A stretch of DNA of 64,000 nt from Nemania diffusa (Eukaryota; Ascomycota; Sordariomycetes; Xylariales; Xylariaceae), in the NCBI GenBank assembly GCA_038501195.1, contig JBBPUQ010000002.1, positions 5,409,001 to 5,473,000 on the forward strand. The letters run 5' to 3'. The position numbers and the translations under genes were made by a program. Shown piece after piece: positions 35,369 through 47,819 of this stretch (its first letter is position 1; every line of letters begins with the position of its first letter). Below the pieces are notes generated by a model. The model ran no database searches, had not been told where the DNA came from, and worked only from the letters and a program-made list of their open reading frames with translations.

Positions 35369-37291
35369 ATGGCCGAGAAAAGCGAGAATGAGGTGGCCAC
35401 GCCGCCACTGCTGGTCCCTACCTCGTACTTTCCACCTAGAGAGCGCAAGGTTCACGACTCTGGGGTCACCTTTGAGGAGTACTACTACTACGCTCAGCAA
35501 ACCCGCGAGGAGCAATTACATCTAGAGCCGCCACAATGGCAATGGCGTACCCTTCTCGCGTCGCGCAAGAAGCCTACAGATGATGTGCAAGGAGAAGACC
35601 ACCATTCTGGTCCGAGCCATGGCCAGCTCGTGAGCGACGAAGAATGGGTAGACGCGAGCCGAGCCTTCCGCACCGCTTCGTGGGGAGCAATCTTCTACCT
35701 GGTAGGCCACGTCTCCAAGCCCATTATAAAAGCTAATAGTAGCAGATCACCACCGATATTCTCGGTCCCTTTGCTGTGCCGTTCGCCATCGGCACGCTCG
35801 GATACGGCCCAGGCGTTGGCATCTTCACAGCTTTCGGTATCATCAGTGTTTATAGCGGATACCTACTCTGGAGAGTCTTCATGGGAGTCGACTCCCATGA
35901 ATTCCCGGCACGAAATTACGGCGATCTAGCATTCCGAGCTTGGGGAACAACCGGTCGTCATATCGTCAACGTCCTTCAAGCACTTGCACTCCTGTTGATC
36001 CTAGGCCAAGTCACCATCCTGTTCGGGCAGAACATCTCTGAAATATCCAAATACCGACTCTGCTACATCATTTGCCCCTTAATCTTCGTTATAGTCGGAT
36101 TCTTTCTGACCCAGATCCGCACATTGCGATCGTTTGGCTGGCTTGCTAACTTCGGGTTCTGGCTCAACATCTTGGCAATTTTTGTCTCTATGGGAGCTAC
36201 TGCTCACAACCCCCCCAATTACTCAATCTCCATTTTGGGTTCTGTTGGAAGTAAGTTACAATAAGTAATTCGATTAAGGGAGATGAGCTAAGAAAAATGA
36301 GGTGCGATCGACCCAGCCTCTATTACGCCAGATGCCAACGGCACTTACCCCCCTGTATCCACCTCGGCAGGGCTTCCTACAACAAACCTTGTCGGGGCTA
36401 TCAATGGCTTACTCTCCGGAGTATTGGCATTTGCCGGCCTGCAATTGTTTACCGAGTTCATGGCAGAAATGAAAAGGCCGCATGATTTCCTGAAGGGAAT
36501 GTTCGTCGCCCAAGCCGTCATCTACACCGTTTATGTCGTATACGGATCTTTCATGTACTACTATCAAGGGCAATATACCTTCAATCCGTCGTATCTCGGT
36601 GTTTCTAACTACGGATGGCAAACGGCCGGTTTGTCTTCACTCACCCGTCTTCCCACCTAGCGAAGCTAATTTCTGTAGGCAATACCCTTACTCTCTTGAG
36701 CGGCCTGATCGCCGCAACGTTATACGGAAACATCGGCATTAAGGTTTTTTATAATAACGTCCTGGTCGATATCTTCAAAGCACCACTGATCACTTCTAAA
36801 GGGGGGAAACTCTTTTATGCTGCTATTGTTCCAATCTGGTGGAGTATTGCGTTCGTTATCGCCGCCGCAATCCCAGCATACATCTACTTCGTCAGCATCA
36901 TATCTGCGGGAGCCGCCATCAATTTGTCGTATACTATCCCCCCTTGGATCGCACTCGGATATGATATCAGAAAGAATACCATGGGTACCTTCGATCCGGC
37001 GATAGGCAGAACTTCTCGAGAGCTAACTGGAATCAAACGATACATTCGAGGCTTTTGGTACGGAGGTATTTTCCAGGTCTCCATCAACATCTGGCACCTC
37101 CTGTATTTCCTAGCCTCCCTCGCATTATCCGGGCTAGGTTTGTATGCTTCTATTGAAGGGTAAGTCCCTCTATCAACCTCGAAGAAGAGGACTGGATTAC
37201 GACGCTCACGCTTGTTAGGTTTATTTCGGCTTTTGCAATCCCTCAAGTCGACTCGTTCACGTGCCGATCACCACTGAATCTAGGAACGTAA
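35369..37291 (+). CDS. AAAP-family amino-acid permease
   Basis: Exons 35369-35701, 35746-36250, 36317-36628, 36679-37159 and 37219-37291 encode 567 aa. The protein is a polytopic plasma-membrane amino-acid transporter of the Aa_trans family, similar in layout to Neurospora Mtr. A ~100-residue hydrophilic N-terminus (MAEKSENEV...) precedes about eleven hydrophobic segments, the first at FRTASWGAIFYL joining ITTDILGPFAVPFAIG. Other helices include LLILGQVTILFG, CPLIFVIVGFFL, LLSGVLAFAGLQLFTEF, IVPIWWSIAFVIAAAIPAY and LYFLASLALSGLGLY. The short last exon gives the typical SFTCRSPL end. Substrate is unproven. A secreted protease-like gene follows on the opposite strand. Confidence 0.87.
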
Positions 37292-38941
37292 GGTACTATT
37301 GACGATCTGTGAAACTATATATATGATTACGCGTTACTAGACATGTGATTTCCGTTAGTTTCTTGCTCAATTGCGTGGGAACTTTCATTAAGCGAACGGC
37401 TTTCTCTCGAGGGCGGAGTGGTAACACCTATGCTGTTCTCCCCTACCCCAGGACACCTCTCAGAGAAATGGGATCTGGAACAATTATAGCAAGACAGAAG
37501 CATAGAGTCGTGATATATAGCTTTGGATATGTAGAATGGAAGTGCCCGAATACATACACACCGCTATTATTCTAGATATTGGATAATATGCGCCTCAGCC
37601 TATGTTTGATTAAACCTAGTTTAAGCAGATTGTCACATGGCCGCGATTACTAAGGACTCCGTAAATGATCATTATTTGTAGAGTAATGATTACGTGCTCA
37701 ACTTATATGGTTGTGTGAGTTCACCAATGCCTTCATTACATGAAAGCTAAAATATGACAAGGGCTATTATTAAGGCTTGGAATAGTCTCAGTTCAGGTAA
37801 TAATATTTTTTAGTCTCTCAAGGTTCATGGCTTTCTCCTCCTTTGCAATTTGTACCCAAAGGCCTCTAGGCTATACTTTATACATTTTGATACTTTCTAG
37901 GACTATATGCAGATGGGCTAGGTCTTACGCGCGCATGCATATAGGACTACAGCCAATAAGCTATTGGCAGAGAGGTCTGTGTGATAAGGACTAATCGACT
38001 AAAAATAAAACGGATCATGTAAATCACTTCACCGCACGCTAGAGGATTGATCACGATCACGTAACCATCTATAGATTTTATAATTGGGTTTAGTAAAACA
38101 ATCGATTTTTGAAAGAAGAACTAGCTAGCCCAGTCTAAGTTCTAGCCTGGGGAGGGAAGGCTTAGGTTATGTCACCTCTGCTAACCCGAGAGATCCGTGC
38201 AAACGCAAGTAGATAGGTACGCGACGCTATACGATACGCAACAGCCTTTACAGCGTACGTAATGTTTCAATATGCAATAGCGTATACTCGCACGTTATAC
38301 AATCACTATACATTTTAATGACAGCAGATGATGAGCAATTGAAAACGCTTTCCGATAATATATACGCGTTGTTAAAAAATTAGGTTGCAAAAATGTTGCG
38401 AAATCAGTATTTTAGCGGGCTTGGGTCGTACAGGTAAGTAAGTACTCTCTGCAAGCGTTTTTGTTTCCTAATGCACGGATCTCTCAGGTGTAGGTTACAT
38501 TGAAATTCAAATTTTTGGACAAGAAAAAATAAATTTAAAGGATCATTGTGTATTTGGTTGGACTAGCTTTTGGCTCTTGCTCCTGGCTAAGTCTCTCCTG
38601 TTTATGAAAAATTGAAGCTTAAAATCTTCTATGTAACCTTGGTCAGTATGTATAAATATATTAAATATTAAAAAGCCTTAAAAGCCTTTCGTTTTCGCAT
38701 CCGGGATCGGCCGCGTGCGACAATTTAGACTTGGCATTTAAATATACACTTTTCGAAATATCTTTTTTCTCTCTCAGATGAGCTCCAGATACTACTGCGT
38801 CAACCTACGGAAGTATAATGGATAAGGGAGGTATAGTATTTGTACAGTTGTGGAGCTCGCAGTTTCCGTCTGATGCCGAATTAGATCCGTCCTTGGTCAA
38901 GTATACAGCAGCCGCCGAGGTTTCTACAAGAAGACGAACAA
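37292..38941. other. AT-rich intergenic region
   Basis: 1.65 kb between two convergent genes without supportable coding frames. It is rich in A/T runs (for example 38630-38700) and may contain decayed repeats, none of which I can name. Confidence 0.45.
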
Positions 38942-41866
38942 TCATTGACCGGGCGTGGGCCCAAAGATGGCCCGTTGCGAGGTCGGACAACGGGGCGGCC
39001 GGGCCACGCACGCCCCGGCATATATATTCTGCGACCCGAGCATGCTGCTCGTCTTATTCTGCGCGCGGCACACGCCGTTGTTCGCGCACGGCTGGTCGAT
39101 CATCTTGCATGCTGACACGCAGACGTACTGCGCCTCCGCCGTCTGGCACGGCTTCTGCTGCACGCATACCTGGTTGCTGTTTCCACAGCCTTGGCTAGGG
39201 GTACATTTGGTTGACTGGACGTAGTTGACCCGGGACTTCGCGCCGGCGCCGAGAAGCTCGCTTGGTTGGATCAGGTTAGCGGGGATTGCTGTGCGGTTGT
39301 AGACGCCGTTGGGGTCCGGCACCGAGGTCTTGTGGGGCCCGCTATTACCGCCCGGACCCGCCGAGACCGAGTCGGCATGGCCGGTGGAGCCCGGCACGCA
39401 TAGGCTGGTGTTAGTCCATATGGCCGAGGCGGCATGTCCCCACAGTGCGGTGTAGTTGTACACGGTCTGCGGGGTGAAGTAGATTCTGCAGTCGGCTGGA
39501 AGGTAGGCGAACTGCAGCGGCGTGGTCTGCCCGCGGCGGACCTGGTCGCGCAGGTTGATGTTCGCGTAGAGGATGAAGACATCGTTTGCCTCGGTGCGGT
39601 TCGGTAGGAAGGTAGCGTTGGGTGAGTTCTGTGATTGCAGGACGAGCTGGGCGAAGTTGATGTTCTCGTCTAGGACGTCGATGTCGTATTCGCGCGCGCC
39701 CCGACTGCCCGATGGCGCCTGCATCGGGCCGCTCCGGGGTTGGCCGCCGACGGCGACGGTGCGCACGCCCGCTTCGTGGTGCATTAGTTCCATGAATAGG
39801 GCGCAAGAGGAGTCGCAGATGCCGTCGGAGAGCTAGAGGGAAATAGTGAGAAAACCAACGTTTGAATAACCACACTTAACGCGTTAATGAAACTTACGAT
39901 AATGATATCGCTGGCTGCAAATGGTGGGGAGGCCTTGGCTACCGGCGATGGGATTGTGAAGTTAGCACTTTCGTCAGTAGACTCGTAATTGAAAAGCCAA
40001 TTGGAAGTGTTGTATCGTTGCTATAGATCTGACTTAGTTGATAACCCCTTTTAGTATAACGAAAACACTAGGTTTACTGACCACATTTGTAAAAGTATCG
40101 CCGTTATAGTTGTTAGGACCGTAAAATTCACCCCAGGAGTGGAAGGATTGACCTGTGGCCGCGTCGATTCGATCTGTAACCACCCACTCACTAGCAGCGA
40201 GCGAATCATAGTAAGGGTCATCTATCCCCTGACTTTCCCAAAAGCCTGTATCTGTATCTCCCATGACATCGGCAGCGTAGTGAGCCCGCATGCGTGACCC
40301 GGCAAAAGGCTGTACGTTGGGGAAGAAGCTCTGGAAGGTATCGATGGCCAAGAGTGGCTGTCCACCGACGTTTTGTTGGACGTCGATGACGACTTTCATC
40401 ATCCCCGCTGCCCGGGCCTGTTGAATAAATTCCCGGACGGTACTCCGGAAACTATCTATCGAGTCGCCATACTCGTCGAAGCTCGGGATACTCAACACGG
40501 CGATAGAGGAAGCTTGGAGGAAGTACCCTATCTCACATTAGCACTGTGATTCCTTACTCCTCGAGGATGAGAAATGCAATTAAGTCGCTTTTGCTACTAA
40601 TTCATACATACCTGATAAGTATCCTCCCCCAACTGTGCTAAGACCTGGCTGCGCAACGTCGGGTGTGAGAGGATAGGCCGGATTATCCCAACCACTTGTT
40701 GCCGTCGTGGCTGCTGGTTGAGACACGGTCGTTGACGAAGAGGGAATGTCTGAACTTGCGGTTGAGCTTGCGTTGCTTCCGCTGTCATCGCCATCACCGT
40801 CATCGCTGCCGTCGGAGTCGCTATAGGGGTCGAAGTCTGCAGGGTAGAAACCAAGAACAAAAAAGTTGTAAAAGTCGCCGCCGGTCTCTAAGGGACCTGT
40901 CGGGCCTTGGCTTAGATATATGCCTAGGTATTCTTCCTCTTGAATCGTCCCGTTTTCGAAAGTCCATTTAATGGTATCTCCGGGGTAAAATGTTGCGCCT
41001 CCGCTAAAGACATCATAGTATCCAAGAATGTCCAACGCGGGACTAAGCATGAGTTGGTTCCAATCCGCGTGAGGCTCTAACGTACCCACGGAGTTATTAG
41101 CTGCAAATTGCTCAAGATATGTCACCACATCCATGTCATTGATAGACTTCACGGCCGACGGTTGAAATGAAGTGAAATATTGACTTTCGAACAAGTCGCC
41201 TTTGAATAGATCAGTATACATATTTATAAACACACATGTTTGCGGATGGCCCGTGGAGTTAGCATACTTGACAAATAAACCTTAGGCGGCGAAATTCCAT
41301 CAAGAGATACCGATACGATGTCGCTTGGACTAGCAAACGAGAAAGCTGCGAGAACACCGGCGTCGATGTAAAGATGGCCATCGTGAGCCGCATAGACAAG
41401 CCGAATGAGATCCGTTTCGAAATCGTACTGGTTGCCATAAAGACCCTCATCGACATTTTGCTGTAGACGACCGAGGCCTCCTATCAGGTCTACACCACTT
41501 TGTTGGTAGCTTGGGGGTGGATTCTTGAGATAGGCCAGGGTGCTTTGGAACTGTAGTGTGTCGTTATAGTAGGCGATAAAGCGAGTGGCGACAGCGGCAT
41601 TGAAAGGGACACTAGTCATGCACTCATAGACCAAACTAGCACTGAATGTGACATCTAGCCGTGTAAGCGGATTGAATATACTTTCAAGGCAAGTGATCCG
41701 TATTAGAAAAGAGAGGAAACCTACTATCTGAGTTCACAATTTCTCCACAGGCCGTAGATTGGGCCGCAGGCGCTGTTAATGTTGATGTTGCCGTCGCTAA
41801 CTGGGCCGCTGCAATAGGTCCTACTATAAGTAACTTAGTAATGGCGAGTAGATACGAGGACAACAT
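38942..41866 (-). CDS. Secreted peptidase S41-like protein
   Basis: Six exons are inferred: 41866-41725, 41654-41268, 41199-40612, 40527-40082, 40020-39898 and 39832-38942, giving 858 aa with consistent phases. A signal peptide (LLAITKLLIVGPIAAAQLA) is present. The segments ASLVYECMTSVPFN, YDFETDLIRLVYAAHDGHLYI and SINDMDVVTYLEQFA match fungal proteins of the CPAF-like S41 group. MMKVVIDVQQNVGG and SDGICDSSCALFMELMHH look like the core protease part, the serine between the cysteines being the likely nucleophile. An acidic S/T-rich linker (about 40650-40830) interrupts the body. The last ~100 residues are cysteine-rich (CTPSQGCGNSNQVC and further pairs). Extracellular proteolysis is inferred, activity unproven. 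Confidence 0.78.
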
Positions 41867-42580
41867 ATTGTCTATGAGTATTACAAGTGCCGGTTGCTAG
41901 AATTTAGACGTCCCAGATCGCAAGAAAGGTCAAAAATTCAAAACAGTAGCGAGCAGTCGACATACACTGAGATGTGCCGGATGTTGAGCCTAGAAATTGT
42001 CTATTTAGACGTTTCCTTTTAAATATAATGGTGTAGATCGTCAAGGGAGGGAGCCTAGTCAGACCGAAAATTAACTGAACTCCTTCAATCAAGAGGGTGG
42101 GGGCCAAAAAGCAAAAGTTGTCTATTCCCGAATAAATGTAAGCTTTTCGGTCATCTGGGCAGCTTGGCAACCAAACTAATGGTCCAGTGCCTGGACGAGT
42201 CCTCATTTTGGGGGCCATTTGCCTACATAATAAGCGAATGCACCCGATCAAGTGTGGCGCATTTGACAGGAGATCTTATGCAACTTTCGTGCTTGGCTGT
42301 TGCAGAGCCGCAAGCTGATGCCGTTTTTAGACCAGTGGCATGTTGTAATTACTGCTATTCCCTGCGAGTGGTTAGGCTGACCGAACGAGTCGGTTCCTAT
42401 GCCTTGATTCAGAAATTACTCTTATTCTTAGTAATAAACTCACTAACACAAATTGTTAGACCGAAGAATTGGTTGCCAAGGAGTATAGTCCTAACCATTT
42501 TGATATATTACCCCAGGCTTCTGGTTGTTTATTTTGTTAAAACACCAAATTTCGAGTGAGCAGCGGCTGAACAACGCAAC
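41867..42580. other. Intergenic between divergent protease-like and HET genes
   Basis: About 700 bp, no gene seen. It must carry both promoters. Confidence 0.5.
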
Positions 42581-44740
42581 ATGTACTCCAATTTACCATC
42601 TGATAGACATATCCGACTTCTCTGGGTTCTCCCGAAGTCGGATGGGAACAAGGTGATTCATTGCTCTCTTGAAGTTGCAGATCTAGATAACCATCCACCA
42701 TTTGATTGTTTATCTTATACGTGGATAAACCCTCTTGGTCTTCCAGAATCCTCGCCAGAGTTTCAAGAGGAAAAACGCAACCCCCTCGGCGAGCAGATCG
42801 TATGCGACGGAAAGACTTTGCCAGCGTCTCGGAATCTACTACAATGCCTTCAATTCTTCCAGCAGAAGGGGCTCTATGTGCGAAGCACAGACGGTGCACC
42901 CTCTTCGTCTGCCCGGCCGATCTGGATTGACGCGGTTTGTATCAACCAAGAGAATCCCGAAGAAAAGCCCAAGCAAATCGTGATGATGGGCGATATCTAC
43001 GCTCGTGCACATCGCGTCCTCATATGGCTGGGTCCTGGAGATGAGCATAGTCGACACGCAACTTCGGTCATCAATCGGCTCGCCTCGGTGGCGAAGGGAG
43101 TCAGTGGTTTGCAGTACCATGACCTCGACACCGAAGATCCATGTCCTAAGCTGGGAATAGAACCATCTATCAGCCGAGAAGAATGGAGTAGCTACGTCTC
43201 GTTACTCCAGAGAGCTTGGTTTAGTCGGGTCTGGGTGGCTCAAGAAGCATACTTCGCCAAATCCATCGTCGTCTTCAGTGGCGAGACGGAGATCGCTTGG
43301 AAGAACTTGGTGAGCTCAGCGAGGGTGTTGCAAGAAACCGGCCTCGCAGAAGCGCTCCAGAATATGGTCCAAAGCAATATTGATGCCGAGACTCCGGTTG
43401 TTGCTAGCCCAACTCGCTCGCCTGAACTGGAACCAAATGCATCACCGATCAACTCATTCTCAGCTATGAAATCCAGCCTCAACAACCAGTTCATACTCAC
43501 AGTATTTGGGGGCGAAGAAAAGAAAGAGTCATTTACCCTAGAGAACTTATTGAGCTATGCCCGATATCTAGACGCAGGACTAGCTCCCGATAAGGTTTTT
43601 GGTCTTAGAGGCATCTGGCAGCAGACTACTTCAGCAAAGAAGCTCGAACACTTGGTACCGGTGGATTACAGGAGGCCGGTGTCGGATATCTTTATGGATG
43701 CTACCTATGCGGCGATTTGTGAAACCGAGAACCTCAATGTCCTTCGACTAGTTGGACAGCCCCCTTTGACCCAGATTGGCCCCTCTGTCCCACTTGATCT
43801 TCCATCATGGGTGCCAGACTACACGTGTTGGCCTCAACTTCATAGCATCACCGTCTCTAAAAGCTCATCTGTCGCACATAAGAACGATGAATTAGCTACC
43901 GTCTCGCGGGGCGAGCGCCGGATGTCGCCACACGGCGCTGAAGCAGAAATCTACAGCACTTGGAAAGCCGATGGAGGCAGAGCTTGGCACACCCCTTCTC
44001 TGGAACGTCAATTAAAATGCTTGACGATCAAAGGAACCATGTTTGAAGCTATTGTTGACATTGGGCCATTATACCAACAGATTGATATACATGGATTCCA
44101 TCATCTTCTCCGATATCTTGGCGAATACCCATCGGAACCGTCTCCATATGGTCCGGGCTCCTCCATGGCCTGGCTACAGACCTTACTCGCGGGTAAATAT
44201 CGAAGTCAACAGGCTGGCCACGAGGCTGTTCAGGCTTTCCACGATTTGACTGCAGTTTTCGTGAAAGAATTAGAGGAAGCGCTGAAGTTTTCTAAGTTCG
44301 TAGAGCTTCCCGACGCAAGCGATCTAGAAATGCGACTTGAAAAGACCAAAGAGGTCATCAACGATCTCAGCGCGAGGCAATCAAACCGCGGCGTCATCCC
44401 TACTTGGGACGAGGTACAGCGTTTGATCGAGATATCACTTAGGGATTCAGACCAAGACGCGGAAAAGCGCAGGATGGATTCTGATACGGATGCCATCCGC
44501 CAGAGTTTCGATAGAGCATACATGGGGAGGCGAATCTTCCGAACGACAAGTAATTACTGGGGTATCTCATCCGAGTCTTTGAAAGAGGGTGATGAAGTCT
44601 TTATCATATCCACTGCTGATACGCCCTACGTTTTGAGGAAAAGCAATTGGGGATGGAAGGTGATAGGTGAGGCTTACGTGCACGGTATAATGCACGGCGA
44701 AGCTGCACAGGGTCTTTTCAAGGATCTGAAATTGGTATGA
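42581..44740 (+). CDS. HET-domain (heterokaryon incompatibility) protein
   Basis: A single-exon frame of 719 aa. HET domains trigger growth arrest and cell death when activated after hyphal fusion of unlike strains. The three HET blocks are visible: FDCLSYTWINP (about residue 45), PASRNLLQCLQFF (about 85) and IWIDAVCINQENPEEKPKQI leading to MMGDIYARAHRVLIWLGPGD (about 110-150). The C-terminal DEVFIISTADTPYVLR and GEAYVHGIMHGEA are typical of HET-6-like proteins. The ~450 residues between have no named domain. The ATG at 42581 lies shortly before the first conserved strand and fits the family. No STAND module is attached. Confidence 0.9.
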   Translation: MYSNLPSDRHIRLLWVLPKSDGNKVIHCSLEVADLDNHPPFDCLSYTWINPLGLPESSPEFQEEKRNPLGEQIVCDGKTLPASRNLLQCLQFFQQKGLYVRSTDGAPSSSARPIWIDAVCINQENPEEKPKQIVMMGDIYARAHRVLIWLGPGDEHSRHATSVINRLASVAKGVSGLQYHDLDTEDPCPKLGIEPSISREEWSSYVSLLQRAWFSRVWVAQEAYFAKSIVVFSGETEIAWKNLVSSARVLQETGLAEALQNMVQSNIDAETPVVASPTRSPELEPNASPINSFSAMKSSLNNQFILTVFGGEEKKESFTLENLLSYARYLDAGLAPDKVFGLRGIWQQTTSAKKLEHLVPVDYRRPVSDIFMDATYAAICETENLNVLRLVGQPPLTQIGPSVPLDLPSWVPDYTCWPQLHSITVSKSSSVAHKNDELATVSRGERRMSPHGAEAEIYSTWKADGGRAWHTPSLERQLKCLTIKGTMFEAIVDIGPLYQQIDIHGFHHLLRYLGEYPSEPSPYGPGSSMAWLQTLLAGKYRSQQAGHEAVQAFHDLTAVFVKELEEALKFSKFVELPDASDLEMRLEKTKEVINDLSARQSNRGVIPTWDEVQRLIEISLRDSDQDAEKRRMDSDTDAIRQSFDRAYMGRRIFRTTSNYWGISSESLKEGDEVFIISTADTPYVLRKSNWGWKVIGEAYVHGIMHGEAAQGLFKDLKLV

Positions 44741-45494
44741 TGCCACCGGCGGATTTTGTAACAGTGGCGGCTAGGATGATTGCCAAATATTACACCGTGT
44801 GGGATACTTAACACCTTCCTGTCTATATAAAGAACGACATATCCCAGTTCCTGGCCTGAAATACTTTATTAGGCATCGGTACAATATATAGCCACTATTT
44901 CATTCGAGCTACGTTTATTTAGTTTGGGCTGTTAGCGGGTATTACCCCAGGCTTCCCCGAGCTTGGCGGTGCTTCTTCGGGGCTTCTCTTGGGACTCCAT
45001 ATCAGTGTCAGCAGCTATACCTATGTAGGTATGATTAGAGCTATGCTAGCGCATGAGAAGTTGAGTTAGGTAGTTGACTAATGAGAGCACCTTCTATACG
45101 TATGCCAATTACGGTGTAATTCCATCTGAAGGTCGCAAAATACCGAATTGAATTTGCACTTCTGTTCGACACCCTTCTCACATTCATCCCACACGATTCA
45201 GCTTTAATATCGGCAGCTGTCGAATCTATATTGCAAATCGTTTTGCGACTCTTGTGGTTAATTGATCCTCCCTTGTTGCTACGGAGGGTGGATTTATCTC
45301 TGTATGTGACATGACGGATGTGCTCCCCAACTCATGATAATGTAGATGCTACTCATCACATATGAATCTTTTAGTTGACCATTTTCCTAATTATTCAGGA
45401 AGTGTATAACCATCTTCGCATACGTGAGCAGCAGGGTTAAGGTATCGCAAGATTGATTGGGAAAAAGGCACCAGTCAACTAACTTCGCGCCGCG
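44741..45494. other. Intergenic, no gene seen
   Basis: AT-rich spacer before the FAD oxidase gene. A missed first exon coding for a signal peptide of that oxidase could lie here; I could not place one. Confidence 0.4.
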
Positions 45495-47024
45495 ATGCTT
45501 TCGTCTACTGCAGTCTCATGCGTAAGTTCTAAAGATTGTTCGACATACTTAAAAACTAACAATGTTCTAGTGTTCGGAACTGTTTGGCGCTTTAGGAAGC
45601 AAGGTATCTTTTGCTGGTGACCTAACGTACAATCAAACGGAGGCATCGTATTGGTCCAAACAGGAGGCCCTATTGAAGCCATGGTGCATTGTCCACCCGG
45701 AGACTTCAGCCGACGTTGCTAGATTTGTGTCTGTCGTTACTGGAATAACAAATTGCGACTTCGCTATTAGAACTCAGGGGCACGCCCCGGCAGCCGGAGC
45801 GGCTAATATACAAGATGGCGTGACTCTAGATCTAACCTCGCTGAACACCACGAGCCTCAACGAGGATCATTCCATAGCGAGTGTTGAGGCAGGTTCTGCG
45901 TGGGTTGATGTCTATCGCACGCTGAATCCTTTCAATAAGACCATTAGCGGAGGCCGGAACGGAGCGGTGGGTGTCGGAGGTGTTACTCTCGGCGGCGGCA
46001 TCTCCTACTATTCTCCTCAGGTCGGTTGGACGTGCGACACAGTAGTCAACTTTGAAGTAAATATACCCGCAACTTAAAAGGATACGCGGATAATGTCGCT
46101 AATAAGGCGATTTAGGTTGTGTTAGCATCATCACAGGTGGTTAATGCAAACGACACCTCAAACCCCGACCTCTTCCGGGCTCTGAAGGGCGGCGGCAACA
46201 ACTTCGGCGTAGTTACTCGGATCGACTTCGAGACCGTGAGTGTCGTTGAAGTGAGGGGCGGCCATCTTTTTCAGAGCGCGGACTACGTTGAATCCATCCT
46301 CACGGCGATAGCCAATATTGCGGCAGCCAAGGAATATGACACTCACGCATCAATCGTCACAAGCTGCATATTCAACTCAACTTCCGAGGAATGGATAATC
46401 TTGAGTATTCCGGTCTACACGCTACCGGAATTCGACCCGCCCATCTACAACGAGCTCTTTTCCATCCCCAATATCACGACTGAAAGCACGGCCTCCATAG
46501 TTAATATTAGCACCTTAGCAGCCGAACCACCAGTCGCTCAGGTGTACCAAACGTTCCTCACTAGCACGTACGCTGCATCAGCGAAGTTACTAGTTGATCT
46601 ATTCAACGTTGCCAACAACACAATCAACTCGATGCAGGTTCCAGCCGGTGTGACCTGGTCCATCACATTTGAGCCGTTTCCGACAGTACTCACTGAAAAA
46701 GGCCAAGGGAGGAACGTGCTCGGGACCTCCGTAGCGGACGGCAACGGCATTATTCTCCTCGCAGGCGCGTCATGGAGCGATCCAAGTTTAACAGAGTTCG
46801 CCCAGGCTTTGGGGCCGAAAGTCGTCAAGGCCATGGATGACATGGCTGCCAAGGCAGGAGGCCTACATCGCTTCAAGTACTTAAACTACGCGGATCCTAA
46901 CCAGAACGTGCTGGGAAGCTACGGAGATGAGAACTTGGCATTCTTGAAAGCTACTAGTCAGAAGTATGACCCACAGGGCGTGTTCCAGAAGAGGGTTCCC
47001 GGAGGGTTTAAGCTGGAGGTATAG
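45495..47024 (+). CDS. BBE-type FAD-linked oxidase
   Basis: Exons 45495-45521, 45571-46056 and 46116-47024 encode 473 aa. The FAD_binding_4 domain shows KPWCIVHPETSADVARFV, the covalent-flavin histidine context RTQGHAPAAGAANI, GGRNGAVGVGGVTLGGGISY and the second attachment motif GWTCDTVVNFE; a BBE-like C-terminus follows (KYLNYADPNQNVLGSYG, LKATSQKYDPQGVFQ). Such enzymes oxidise small molecules in secondary metabolism or sugars outside the cell. The family usually starts with a signal peptide; none is seen with this start, so another upstream exon is possible. It lies at the left edge of a group with P450s and an O-methyltransferase. Confidence 0.85.
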
Positions 47025-47617
47025 AAGCACAGCCTAATATTGCATACAAATGTTGAAGTGTTGGTATGGAAGCCTCCAAGACTGGAGGTTGTGGCATCCC
47101 CCATACCACCACAGGGCAGAGACGTTCACTTGAAGCTCACACCACAACGTTTAAACGAGATTATTGATTGAGGCCATTTTTGCAGCATACACTACATATT
47201 TAACATAATAGAAATGCAAATCCAACTAACATATCCAAGTCAGTGTTATTCATACTAATATTTTTATACTAAATCTTTTTAAAGTAGAAAAAAACAAATG
47301 CAATTTAAGTAGCTACTATTAATAAAAGAAAATAACTATAGCGCAAGGTGTAGCAAAGAAATAAATAATAACAGTTGATTTTAGTTTAAAAGTAGTGGCT
47401 AACGGTCGCATTATTCCATATTAAACAGATAAATGTTGTATCGCCCCTAAAAGATATAGGGCCCAGGCAAAGTAATATCGAATGCCATTCTGCAAAAATG
47501 CTTAAAGCCAATCAAAATCAACTATTAATTCTAGTCCTAACATCATCGATCAAAAACTGGATTAACCTATCCCTTAATCCCAAAAAAGTATGAATTATTC
47601 TTACATTACAAAACAAC

Positions 47618-47809
47618 CGAGGAAGAAGTCACAGAGTGAATAGAAGTCCTGTCGCAGCTAGGAAGAAGGGTGTAGTTAGGGCTCAATAGATAGATTCATT
47701 AATTCCTGACCTCCTAGATCTATCAGGGGGGCCGAAGGTCCCTTATATATAGCCAAATCCATAGATATAACGACCCAATAGGGTCTTGTTACTTTATCAC
47801 CTGACATCT
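47618..47809 (-). mobile_element. LTR-like fragment, copy B
   Basis: Read on the minus strand it begins TGTCAGGTGATAAAGTAAC and follows copy A (3837-4030) to the shared CTCTGTGACTTCTTCCTC, with a few substitutions and the same order of motifs (GGACCTTCGG, AGATCTAGGAGGTCAGGAAT). Sequence similarity stops abruptly on both sides. No second LTR or internal domain is seen nearby. Confidence 0.65.
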
Positions 47810-47819
47810 TCACCCAGCT

